From assembly GCF_002994615.1 (NCBI RefSeq), contig NZ_PVNK01000164.1, forward strand, positions 1-64,000: 64,000 nucleotides of DNA. Reading direction: 5' to 3'. The translations under genes and the position numbers were made by a program. The notes under the pieces were generated by a model. It saw nothing but the letters and a program-made list of their open reading frames with translations, did no database searches and was not told the DNA's origin. The stretch's first letter is position 1. Each line of letters begins with the position of its first letter. Shown here piece after piece: positions 8,501-16,213 of this stretch. The stretch is from Enhygromyxa salina (GTDB lineage: Bacteria; Myxococcota_A; Polyangia; Nannocystales; Nannocystaceae).

Positions 8501-10078
8501 ATGCAAGACCGCCGCACCCCCGCCCCCGCATCGCTCCAGGCCCGCCTCGCCGTCGCCGCCCTGAGCACCCTGTCCCTGCTGACCCTCCCGAGCCTCGGCT
8601 GCAGCGAGAGCGGCTACAACGATTTCGAGGGCGAGGGGGGCGACGGCTCCTCGCTCGGCTCCGGCGTCGGCCAAGGTGGCGCCCAGGACTTCGGCCTGTT
8701 CCGCGAGATCTTGCTCGAAGGCGGCATCCCCGGGCCCAACACGATCGACGACGTCGGCTTCTTCGCCGAGCACCAGGTCCCGATGCCGACGCCCGACTGC
8801 GGCGAGGACGTGTGCATCCACGGACTCCTCGGGGTCATGGGCAACATGATCTCCGGCTCAAACTGCACGGTCGTGCTCGTCGGGATGAACACCCCGATCG
8901 ACGCCGACGCGCTCGAGCGCCCGCCGCTCAACCTGACGATCGCCGTGGATCTGTCGGGCTCGATGGAAGGTGAGCCGCTCGACCGCGTGCGCGAGGGCCT
9001 GCTGCGCATGCGCAACAGCCTCGAGCCCGGCGACCACGTCAGCCTGGTCGGGTTCGGCGACGACGCCGAGCTCATCGTCGAGCACGTCGCGGGTGACTCC
9101 GTCGAGCTCGCAACCGCGATCGCCGGGCTCGAGTCGAGGGGCTCGACCAACATCTACGCCGGGCTCCGGACCGCGTTCGAGGTCGTCCAGGCCCACGCCC
9201 AAGACGGCTATCAAAACCGCGTGGTCCTGGTCTCCGACGGCCTCGCGACCATCGGCCTGACCAGCTCCGAGAAGATCGAGGGCCTGGCCACGGCCTGGGC
9301 CGACCTCGGCTACGGCCTGACCACGATCGGGCTCGGCAACGACTTCGACGTCGACCTGATGCGGAGCCTCGCCGAGCTCGGCAGCGGCTCGTTCTACTAC
9401 GTCGAGGACTACGCCGCGGTCGAGGAGGTGTTCGAGGAGGAGGTCCAGGCCTTTGTCGTGCCCCTGGCCCAGGATGTCACGATCGACGCGACCGTGTTCG
9501 CCGGCTACGACCTGCGCAACATCTACGGGACCAAGCAGGCCGAGGTCTGGGGCAACCACGGCCACATCGACATCCCGATCCTGCAGATCGCCCACCGCGT
9601 CAGCGACGACGACAACGAGAAGGGTCGCCGCGGTGGCGGCGGCGCGATGATCCTCGAGCTCACCCCAACCGGCGACAGCCCCGGCGAGGTCGGACGCATC
9701 GAGCTCGAGTATCAGGTCCCCGGCAGCGAGGAGCTCGTCGAGCAGGTCGTCGAGATCAGCTCCCCGCTCGGCCCGTGGGAGACCCCCGACAACGGGTGGT
9801 TCACCAACGAGAGCGTCGAGAAGGGCTTCGTGATGCTCAACATCTACGTCGCGTTCGAGATGGCCGCGACCCGGGCCTCGAAGGGCGACGACGCCGGGGC
9901 CCTGTCGATCCTTCGCCCGCTCGCGCTCAGCCTCGAGGCCTGGCTCGAGCAGAGCGACGACGCCGACATCGAGGATGACCTGTTCTATGTCTACCGCTTC
10001 ATCGAGAACATCGAGGCCCGCGGCAGCACGACCAACTCGCCCAACCCCGTGCCCCCCGAACCATGGCCGGCTGACTGA
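8501..10078 (+). CDS. Von Willebrand factor type A domain lipoprotein
   Basis: This is a 525-residue predicted lipoprotein. A signal peptide with a lipobox ends at 'LPSLGC' (residue ~34) and is followed by an acidic/glycine linker. The VWA domain (~145-330) has an intact MIDAS: DLSGS at the first strand, the Thr in 'SRGSTNIYAGL', and the Asp in 'VVLVSDGLATIG'. It should bind a divalent cation and a protein ligand. The region after it (~330-450) is beta-rich with a 'RRGGGGAMILELTP' loop, as in inter-alpha-trypsin-inhibitor-like or Ca-activated-channel-like VWA proteins. I chose the ATG at 8501 because it gives a proper lipoprotein signal. The gene is transcribed away from the T6SS operon; no functional link is shown. 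Confidence 0.85.
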   Translation: MQDRRTPAPASLQARLAVAALSTLSLLTLPSLGCSESGYNDFEGEGGDGSSLGSGVGQGGAQDFGLFREILLEGGIPGPNTIDDVGFFAEHQVPMPTPDCGEDVCIHGLLGVMGNMISGSNCTVVLVGMNTPIDADALERPPLNLTIAVDLSGSMEGEPLDRVREGLLRMRNSLEPGDHVSLVGFGDDAELIVEHVAGDSVELATAIAGLESRGSTNIYAGLRTAFEVVQAHAQDGYQNRVVLVSDGLATIGLTSSEKIEGLATAWADLGYGLTTIGLGNDFDVDLMRSLAELGSGSFYYVEDYAAVEEVFEEEVQAFVVPLAQDVTIDATVFAGYDLRNIYGTKQAEVWGNHGHIDIPILQIAHRVSDDDNEKGRRGGGGAMILELTPTGDSPGEVGRIELEYQVPGSEELVEQVVEISSPLGPWETPDNGWFTNESVEKGFVMLNIYVAFEMAATRASKGDDAGALSILRPLALSLEAWLEQSDDADIEDDLFYVYRFIENIEARGSTTNSPNPVPPEPWPAD

Positions 10079-10295
10079 GGCCCCTGCCGCCGTCGATGCA
10101 GCGTGCTTTGCGGGGTCGAGGAGCCGCTGCAAAATGCGCGACACACGCTCGGCCGGGCTCCGCGCAGGCCCAGAATATCTTCGGGTCCGGCTCCCTGAGA
10201 TCTGCCCGAAACCCGCAGGTTCAGCGCTCTGTTGGCAAGTTTTTCGATCACAGCACCGAGCGCACAAGAGCCCGCGTACAGCTATCCTGGATCTC

Positions 10296-11006
10296 ATGAC
10301 CGAGCCCACCGTCATCGTCACCGGCGCGAGCACGGGAATCGGCCTGGCGATCGCCGAACGCTTTGCGTCCCGCGGCCATCATGTCATCAGCCTCGCCCGA
10401 CGCCGCTGCCCCGTCGACATCGTCGACAGCCTGCTGATCGATCTCGCCGGCGCCGACGTCGTCCCCAAGCTGCTGCCAGAGCTGTTGCCCAAGCTACCGA
10501 CCGGACAGGGCGTGATCCATGTCGTCCACAACGCCGCCGCTTTGCCCCACGACGACGCGCTCGAGGTCGAGAGCGCCGTCCTCGAGCGGACCTTGCGTCT
10601 CAACGTCGTGACCCCGGCGCTGCTCAACGCCGCGCTCATCCCGTGCATGGGCCACGGCTCTTCGATCATCTTCGTCGGCTCGACCCTGTCGGAGAAGGGC
10701 GCGCCCCGGCGGCTCAGCTACGTGACCGGCAAGCACGCGATGCTCGGGCTGATGCGCGCGACCGTTCAGGATCTGTGGGGTCGCGGGATCAACACGATGT
10801 GCGTGGCGCCGGGCTTCGTCGACACCGGGATGCTGCGACCGGTGCTCGAGGCCGATCCGATGTTCGAGCGCGAGGTCCTCGACATGGTCTCCTACGGCCG
10901 CCTGCTCGAGCCCGAGGAGGTCGCGGAGATCGTCGAGTTCGCGACGCGGACGCCCGCGCTCAACGGCGCGGTCGTCAACGCGAACCTGGGCCAGCGGCAG
11001 AACTGA
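10296..11006 (+). CDS. SDR family NAD(P)-dependent oxidoreductase
   Basis: This 236-residue protein is a classical short-chain dehydrogenase. The nucleotide-binding TGASTGIG lies at residues ~8-15. 'HNAA' replaces the usual NNAG, the catalytic Ser lies in 'VGSTLSEKG', the YVTGK pair gives the YxxxK motif, and 'VAPGFVDTGM' is the usual PG segment after strand 6. The substrate is unknown. The ATG at 10296 places the Rossmann strand at the normal distance from the N-terminus. It lies 61 bp upstream of the histidine kinase gene and could be read with it, but I see no functional connection. Confidence 0.88.
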   Translation: MTEPTVIVTGASTGIGLAIAERFASRGHHVISLARRRCPVDIVDSLLIDLAGADVVPKLLPELLPKLPTGQGVIHVVHNAAALPHDDALEVESAVLERTLRLNVVTPALLNAALIPCMGHGSSIIFVGSTLSEKGAPRRLSYVTGKHAMLGLMRATVQDLWGRGINTMCVAPGFVDTGMLRPVLEADPMFEREVLDMVSYGRLLEPEEVAEIVEFATRTPALNGAVVNANLGQRQN

Positions 11007-11067
11007 GCGTCACCGCTGCGCCCGCGACCATCGTGACGGAGCAGGGATCGACTGCTAGGCTCGCCTC

Positions 11068-12666
11068 GTGACGAGGCTCCTCGACAGCATCGAGCGGCAC
11101 CTGCAGCGTGTCCAGGCTGTCGAGAACGGGAGCGTCGTCGAGCCCGATGTCCGCCCCGACTTCGCACATCACGAAGCCACGCTCCTGGCCGCCTTCGAGC
11201 GCGCAAAAACGGGCAACGAAGTCGTCGAGGACCGTCTGGCGAGGCAGTTTGCCCGCCAGTGGCCTGGGCGTCGCCTCGAGCACTTCGTGGATGAGCTGCA
11301 CTGGGAATTGCTCGCCGGATTCGGCGCCCGGCTCGACGCCCGAGCGCGGTCCCAACTGATCGACTCGGCTCTGCGTTTTGCCTCGATGCTCCAGGACGAC
11401 GCCGAGGACGGACTCAATGGCGCGGCCTGGACCCGCGTGACGCAGGTCGCCCAAGGGGTCGCGCGCAAAGTCAGCGCTTGGCCGAGCGACCACCCATGGC
11501 AGATCGTCTCGCGCTACTGCGAGCGGCTAGACCTCGTCAGCAGGCCCCCCGCTCCCCCGCGCCTGGGACTGCGTGGCCACACCTTGCAACGTCTTCGCGG
11601 GATCGACCGTCTGCGGTGGCTGCTCGCGCTGGAGCTCGAGCAGGCGGTCGGCGACGACGACCCGTGGTGCCTGAGCGCCGCGCAGCTTGCGACGCTCATC
11701 CGCTCCGCAGGCCACACCTTCTTCAGCGAGGACGACGACGACGACGACGACGACGACGACCCGTTCCCGCTGGGGTCGGGGGTCGATCGCTGGTCGTCGC
11801 TCGGCGCCCTCACGCAGTGGCACGAGTCCGGATGCTTCGGCTACGAGCTGACCGCCACGGGCCGACAGCTGTGGACGCGCGACGCCGAGACCCAGGATCT
11901 GTTTACAAACCTCGCCCGCGCCCAGGCCCAGGACGACCGGGCAAACGTCCTGCGTGGCTCCGGCAATGACTACCCTCCCCCCGACCTCGCGGCCACCACC
12001 ATGCGCCACGCGAGGCTCGTCGCCCATGAGGTCCGCAACGCCTTGGTGCCCGTCACCTACGCCCTCAAGAAAGTCTGGAGGGCCGTCGAAGCCAGCGACC
12101 TCGGCGCGGCCTTGGCCGAGCCCCGGGCCGAGGTCGAGCAGGGCATCACGCGCCTGTACGAGTTTGTCGAGACCTCCGCGCGGATGAGCAGCCCGGTCGA
12201 GGATCTCCCCGCGAGCTTCGCCGTCCTCGAGGCGGTCGAGGAGGCTCGAAGCAAGCTGACCCCGCTCTCGGGCAGTATCCGGGTCGAGACCATCCCCGGC
12301 ACCGCCACCCCGCGCTGCCGAGGCCATCGTGGTCGCTTTGTCCTCGCGCTGCTCAACCTGCTGCGCAACGCCGTCCAAGTCGGCGGGTCCAAGGTCAATC
12401 TGGCGATCACCGTGGACGCCAGCGAGGGAGGCGTGGTTGAGCTCAGCATCGACGATGACGGCCCAGGCATCCCTTCGGAACTGCACGCGCGGGTGTTCGA
12501 GAATGGCGTCTCGAGTCGCGCCGATGGCACCGGCCACGGCCTCGCCCTCGTCCGCGAAGAGGTCGAGCGCGAGCTCGGCGGCACGATCACCTCCGAGACC
12601 TCCCCCGGTGGCGGCGCGCGCTTTCGATTGCGCTTACCTTCGACCCAGGAGAGCCACAGCCCATGA
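11068..12666 (+). CDS. Sensor histidine kinase, soluble, paired with a nuclease-type response regulator
   Basis: The protein is 532 residues with a GTG start. Residues ~1-300 are of unknown type, helical, with no transmembrane segment that I can see, and include a run of about ten Asp (~222-232). The kinase core follows. The H-box is HEVRNALVPV with phospho-acceptor His at ~320, the N-box is 'NLLRNAVQ' (Asn ~434), the G1 box is 'DDDGPGIP' (~463-470) and the G2 box is 'GTGHGLAL'. It should autophosphorylate and pass phosphate to the response regulator whose ATG overlaps its TGA. A cytoplasmic location is inferred. The input signal is unknown because the N-terminal half matches no sensor domain I recognise. 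Confidence 0.85.
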   Translation: MTRLLDSIERHLQRVQAVENGSVVEPDVRPDFAHHEATLLAAFERAKTGNEVVEDRLARQFARQWPGRRLEHFVDELHWELLAGFGARLDARARSQLIDSALRFASMLQDDAEDGLNGAAWTRVTQVAQGVARKVSAWPSDHPWQIVSRYCERLDLVSRPPAPPRLGLRGHTLQRLRGIDRLRWLLALELEQAVGDDDPWCLSAAQLATLIRSAGHTFFSEDDDDDDDDDDPFPLGSGVDRWSSLGALTQWHESGCFGYELTATGRQLWTRDAETQDLFTNLARAQAQDDRANVLRGSGNDYPPPDLAATTMRHARLVAHEVRNALVPVTYALKKVWRAVEASDLGAALAEPRAEVEQGITRLYEFVETSARMSSPVEDLPASFAVLEAVEEARSKLTPLSGSIRVETIPGTATPRCRGHRGRFVLALLNLLRNAVQVGGSKVNLAITVDASEGGVVELSIDDDGPGIPSELHARVFENGVSSRADGTGHGLALVREEVERELGGTITSETSPGGGARFRLRLPSTQESHSP

Positions 12667-13580
12667 TCCGCCCCGACAAGATCCTCGCCGTGGACGACGA
12701 CCCGGCGATCCTCCGCATCTACCGCGAGCTGCTCGCGGAGGCCGGGCTCGAGGTGCACACGGCCACCAGCCTCGACGAGGCGGTCACCGCGCTCGACGAG
12801 GGCGACTGGTCTGTCGTGCTCCTCGACCAGCGCCTCCACGGAGCTGAGGGTAGCGACGAGGGGCTCACCCTCGTCGGGGAGGTCGACCGGCGCAGCCCGG
12901 GAGCGAAGGTCATCATCGTGACGGGCTACGCCAGCCCCGAGACGATCGAGCAGGCCTTCGCCGCGGGTGTCTACGACTACGTCGAGAAGACCCAGAATTT
13001 CGAGACCCTGCTCCGGGCCAAGCTCCGCAACGCGACCGAGCTCGCCCGCGAGCGCTGGCTGGCTTCGCTCGACCAGGACCAGGTCTCGGCGGAGCTCGTC
13101 AGGCAGTGGGATGCGGCTCGCGCGGAGACCAACAGCGCGCGGAAGGGGCGACTGCTCGAGGATCTCCTCGAACTACTGTTTGGTCAGATCCCCGGCTTCG
13201 TCGTCGCAACCAGGCGCCGCAGCCTCGACGAGGAGTTCGACCTGGTCGTGCGCAACGAGTCCGCGGATCCGCTGTGGAGCAAGGACAGCCAGTACTTCAT
13301 CGTCGAGTGCAAGAACTGGTCGTCGAAGGTCGATCCGCGCGAGCTCGACCGCTTCGTGAACAAGCTCGAGCGACGCTACGGCCGCGCCAGGTTCGGTTTC
13401 TTCGTCGCAACCAATGGCTTCACCGCGGGGGTCAAGACCACCCTGGCCGCCAACCGAAAAGGAGATGTGTTGGTGATCCCGCTCGACGGAGGTGACCTCG
13501 CGACGCTCGTCCAAGCCGATGATCGCGAGGCGTTGCTCAAACAACATCACCAGCGCGCGGTTGAAGCGTCGAGCGTCTAG
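12663..13580 (+). CDS. Response regulator with C-terminal PD-(D/E)xK (Mrr-like) nuclease domain
   Basis: The protein has 305 residues. The receiver domain (~5-120) has the acidic pocket 'VDDD' (10-13), the phospho-acceptor Asp55 in 'VVLLDQRLHG', Thr87 in 'IIVTGYA' and Lys109 in 'YVEKT'. A helical linker (~121-155) leads to a second domain (~158-285) with the restriction-endonuclease-fold signature. That comprises a Glu-rich helix KGRLLEDLLELLF, then 'EEFDLVV' (Asp193), 'YFIVECKNWSSK' (Glu215-x-Lys217) and 'RFGFFVATNGFT'. These match Mrr/type IV-like PD-(D/E)xK nucleases, so phosphorylation probably controls DNA or RNA cleavage or binding rather than transcription. It overlaps the kinase gene by four bases (ATGA). 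The TAG stop lies in a short repeat shared with the convergent M28 gene. Catalytic residues look intact; activity is inferred. Confidence 0.85.
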   Translation: MIRPDKILAVDDDPAILRIYRELLAEAGLEVHTATSLDEAVTALDEGDWSVVLLDQRLHGAEGSDEGLTLVGEVDRRSPGAKVIIVTGYASPETIEQAFAAGVYDYVEKTQNFETLLRAKLRNATELARERWLASLDQDQVSAELVRQWDAARAETNSARKGRLLEDLLELLFGQIPGFVVATRRRSLDEEFDLVVRNESADPLWSKDSQYFIVECKNWSSKVDPRELDRFVNKLERRYGRARFGFFVATNGFTAGVKTTLAANRKGDVLVIPLDGGDLATLVQADDREALLKQHHQRAVEASSV

Positions 13581-13613
13581 CACCCCGGGCTGCTAGCACC
13601 CCGGGCTGCTAGA
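13578..13613. repeat. Two tandem copies of the CACCCCGGGCTGCTAG repeat
   Basis: A 16-bp unit (CACCCCGGGCTGCTAG) occurs twice in tandem between convergent genes. It is the reverse complement of the end of the dispersed TAGCAGCCCGGGGTGC element. The left CTAG supplies the TAG stop of the response regulator, and the right CTA supplies the stop of the M28 peptidase on the other strand. Each unit is an imperfect palindrome and may fold as a small hairpin. Confidence 0.85.
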
Positions 13614-14697
13614 GCAGCTCCGCGACCGCGCCCGTGGTCGCGCGCACGACCTTGGTCGCGAACGCGAGATCCAGAGTCTCGACCGTGTCCGGCCGCCCGA
13701 TGCAGTGATAGGTGTCGGTGCGAAAGTCCGCGGTGTCCGACAAGAACACCGCCGGGATGTCGTGGCGCCAGAAGCTGGCGTGGTCCGAGCGGCGCAGCTC
13801 CGACAGCGCCGCCCCGTTCTTGAGCCCGGTCGGGATCTCGAGCAGCGCGGCCGGGAGCTCGACGCGGGCGGCGTGGGCGAGGACGTAGGCGGCGGCGTCA
13901 TGGGCCGAGGTGTCGGCGAGGATCGCGATGAAGTCGGCGCGGAAGTCTTGGGCCTCGAGCATCCTGATCTGCTTGGCGAACAGGAGCTCGGCGCCGGGCG
14001 GGAGCTTCTGGCTGTGGGGCTCGGAGTTGGCGAAGCCGACCGCGTCGAAATTGACGTAGAGCGCGATCTCGCGGTCGTCGGCCACGGCCGCGTCGACCCA
14101 CGCCTGTGAGCCCCCGAGCCGGGTCTCCTCCTCGTCCCAGCAGGCCACGGTCAGCGTTCGATCCCACTCACGGGCACCGAGCACGCGGCCGAGCTCGAGG
14201 ACCGCCGCGGTGCCCGAGGCGTTGTCGTCGGCCCCGGCGCAGCCCTCGATGTGATCGTAGTGGGCCCCGATGACCACGCCCGGCAGCTCGGGCCTGGCCC
14301 CGTCCTTGCGCCCGACCACGCTGACACCGGAGTCCCCGACCTCAAAGCGCGTGGCCGCGAACCCGGCGGCCTCGAACACCGCGAGGCAGTGGTCCTGGAC
14401 GAGCTTCCAGTGGTCCGACCCGGGCGGGCGCGCGGCCGCGATCAGGCGCAGGTCGGCCTCGTAGCGGGCGGCGTCGATCTCGTCGGCGATCGCCCCCGCG
14501 GCCTCGCTGCACTCGGGCGCGGGCGCGGGCTCGGCCTGCCTCGGGTCGGCCTCGGCGAGCTCGGGCGCCGAGCCTGAGCCCGCCTCGGGCTCGGGCTCGG
14601 GCTCGGGCTTGGCCCGCTCTTTACACCCGCTTGCGACCAGGACCGTCGAGGCTGTGGCGATGACAAGACAGAGCCGACGCACGCCCCAGCATCTCAC
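13609..14697 (-). CDS. M28 family zinc aminopeptidase-like lipoprotein
   Basis: This 362-residue protein with a GTG start has a lipoprotein signal ending 'VASGC' (~25) and a Pro/Glu/Ala linker. The M28 metal ligands are in order: 'GAHYDHIEG' (His), 'GADDNASG' (Asp), 'WDEEETRLGGSQAW' (catalytic Glu and ligand Glu), 'NFDAVG' (Asp) and 'DTYHCIGRPDT' (His). This is a full co-catalytic zinc site, so an active cell-envelope aminopeptidase or related amidohydrolase is likely. It starts 12 bp after the lipoprotein gene upstream on the same strand and is probably co-transcribed. Its stop codon lies in a dispersed repeat. Confidence 0.88.
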   Translation of the reverse strand: MRCWGVRRLCLVIATASTVLVASGCKERAKPEPEPEPEAGSGSAPELAEADPRQAEPAPAPECSEAAGAIADEIDAARYEADLRLIAAARPPGSDHWKLVQDHCLAVFEAAGFAATRFEVGDSGVSVVGRKDGARPELPGVVIGAHYDHIEGCAGADDNASGTAAVLELGRVLGAREWDRTLTVACWDEEETRLGGSQAWVDAAVADDREIALYVNFDAVGFANSEPHSQKLPPGAELLFAKQIRMLEAQDFRADFIAILADTSAHDAAAYVLAHAARVELPAALLEIPTGLKNGAALSELRRSDHASFWRHDIPAVFLSDTADFRTDTYHCIGRPDTVETLDLAFATKVVRATTGAVAELL

Positions 14698-14709
14698 GAA
14701 GATCGCGGA

Positions 14710-16053
14710 TCAGTCTTCGTCGATCGCCGAGGTGCACTCGACGATCCCGAGCGCGGCCTGAAGCTGGCAATTGTAGTCGGTCAACGCCGCGCTCGCGGAC
14801 TCGGCGGCGTCGAGATCGTCGTTGACGATCGCCTCGATCCACGCGGCCCAGTGGCCGCGGTAGGCGTCGAGATCGAAGCCGTCGAGCTCGGCCATGAAGG
14901 GCTCGACCAGCTTGCTGTAGGTCGCGCCCTCGTTGGCGCCCGTGTGGCCCTCGGCCGTGCCCATGAGCCCGCTGACGTCGGGCAGCGCGAGATCCGTGTA
15001 CTTGCGCGTGCGCTTGACGAACGCGATGTTCATCTGGTCGAGCACGTCGTCGGCGTCGATCAGGGCGGGGTCGCCGAGCAGCGCGGTCTCGACGATCCCG
15101 ATCCCCGGCGTGTTCTTGCTGTTCATCCGATCTTCGATGAGCTGAAAGGCCCCGTAGGCCGCGCGCGCTTGGGCGGCGGCGAGGTCCGGATCGCCCTCGG
15201 TCGCGGCGTCGGCCGACCACTGCATGACGAGGCGGTGGGCGATCGCGTAGGTGGACTTCTCGACCACCTGCTTGGCCGGCGGGACGACCCACTCGTCGAT
15301 CGCCCAGGGCTGCTCGCCCTCGATGCCGCTGTGGCCCCACTCGAAGCCCGCGTCGATGTCGGCCTCGATGCTGTCGCCGCTCAGGCCGACGCCGTCGGCG
15401 AGCTGGGCGATCGGGCGCAGGCCCGCGTCCCAGTAGCACCACGCGTCATCCCAGCGGGCGTAGAGCAGGGCCGGGTCGTTGCCCGGGTCGGGCAGCGTCG
15501 CGGCCACGTCGCTGACCTCGTGGCGGATGTACTGCTGCATGACCAGGTAGATCGTCCACTCGATGTCGAGCATGTCGAGGGGATCGCCGAGCGCGATCGC
15601 GTCTTCGAGCGACGCGAGGATCGCCGCGTCGTCGATCAGCACGCCCGCGTCGACGCGGCCCGTGACCGCGTCGGCCTGCTGGACGAACTCCTGCAGACCG
15701 GTGCCGACGTAGGCCGCCTCGATCGCAAGGGGGTCGGGCGCGCCGCTGCTGTTCTCGGCGACGATCATCTCGAGGTTGACGGTCGCGGCCTCGCACAAGA
15801 CGTTGGGTGTGTCCCCGAGGCCCGGCTTGTCACCGTCGCCGTCGCCAGGGTCGCCGTCTCCGTCGCCCGGGTCACCGTCCCCGTCGCCCGTGGCACCGTC
15901 GCCATCCCCGCTGTCACCGTCACCGGGGCCGTCGGTCTCGCTCGTGTCGTCCCCGCCCTCGAGCTCGGCGTCGTCCGCACACGCGAGGCTGATCAGGGGC
16001 AGGGTCAGGAGGGCGGCGCGCAGCCGCCCGTGGCAGGGCTCAATCGTCTTCAT
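14710..16053 (-). CDS. Predicted lipoprotein with Gly-Asp linker, imelysin-like at best
   Basis: The protein has about 447 residues. The signal peptide ends 'LISLAC', followed by an acidic [15 protein letters not shown] linker (~30-75), a typical Nannocystaceae surface-lipoprotein design. The remaining ~370 residues are mostly helical. 'FEWGHSGIEGEQPWAIDEW' loosely recalls the imelysin GxHxxE region, but the spacing is wrong, so I do not assign that family. The start at 16053 (MKTIEPCHGR) gives a cleaner signal than the ATG nine codons upstream. It faces a TonB-receptor operon across 140 bp containing two palindromes, and the M28 gene follows by 12 bp. An iron- or metal-related role is possible by context only. 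Confidence 0.7.
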   Translation of the reverse strand: MKTIEPCHGRLRAALLTLPLISLACADDAELEGGDDTSETDGPGDGDSGDGDGATGDGDGDPGDGDGDPGDGDGDKPGLGDTPNVLCEAATVNLEMIVAENSSGAPDPLAIEAAYVGTGLQEFVQQADAVTGRVDAGVLIDDAAILASLEDAIALGDPLDMLDIEWTIYLVMQQYIRHEVSDVAATLPDPGNDPALLYARWDDAWCYWDAGLRPIAQLADGVGLSGDSIEADIDAGFEWGHSGIEGEQPWAIDEWVVPPAKQVVEKSTYAIAHRLVMQWSADAATEGDPDLAAAQARAAYGAFQLIEDRMNSKNTPGIGIVETALLGDPALIDADDVLDQMNIAFVKRTRKYTDLALPDVSGLMGTAEGHTGANEGATYSKLVEPFMAELDGFDLDAYRGHWAAWIEAIVNDDLDAAESASAALTDYNCQLQAALGIVECTSAIDED

Positions 16054-16083
16054 GTTCGTTTCCAGAGAAGGATGGGACATTAA

Positions 16084-16098
16084 TGAAAATGGTTTTCA
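16084..16098. promoter_or_regulatory. Palindrome TGAAAATGGTTTTCA, possible Fur-type operator
   Basis: This 15-bp sequence (TGAAAAT-G-GTTTTCA) has the 7-1-7 geometry of Fur-family boxes and TGA/TCA ends. It lies about 30 bp upstream of the minus-strand lipoprotein start. A related site lies at 16195-16209. Confidence 0.45.
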
Positions 16099-16190
16099 GT
16101 TGCAAACGACGCTTCCGTGAGCCAGCGCTCACCCGCTGTACCTGGAATTTTTGGTCTTGACGGGTTCCACCTCGGCTCTCAGAATCCGAT

Positions 16191-16213
16191 CAAATGAAAG
16201 CGACTTTCATTTG
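16191..16213. promoter_or_regulatory. Perfect 10-3-10 palindrome over a start codon
   Basis: CAAATGAAAG, spacer CGA, CTTTCATTTG is a perfect inverted repeat that includes the ATG of the plus-strand lipoprotein gene. Its core TGAAAGC-G-ACTTTCA shares TGAAA-N5-TTTCA with the site at 16084. A regulator bound here could block both transcription and translation initiation; alternatively it forms an mRNA hairpin over the start codon. Confidence 0.55.

Noticed and set aside
14710..16053. Imelysin (iron-regulated peptidase) assignment
   Set aside because: A GH...E stretch exists, but the spacing does not fit GxHxxE and the rest does not align by eye, so I left the protein unassigned.
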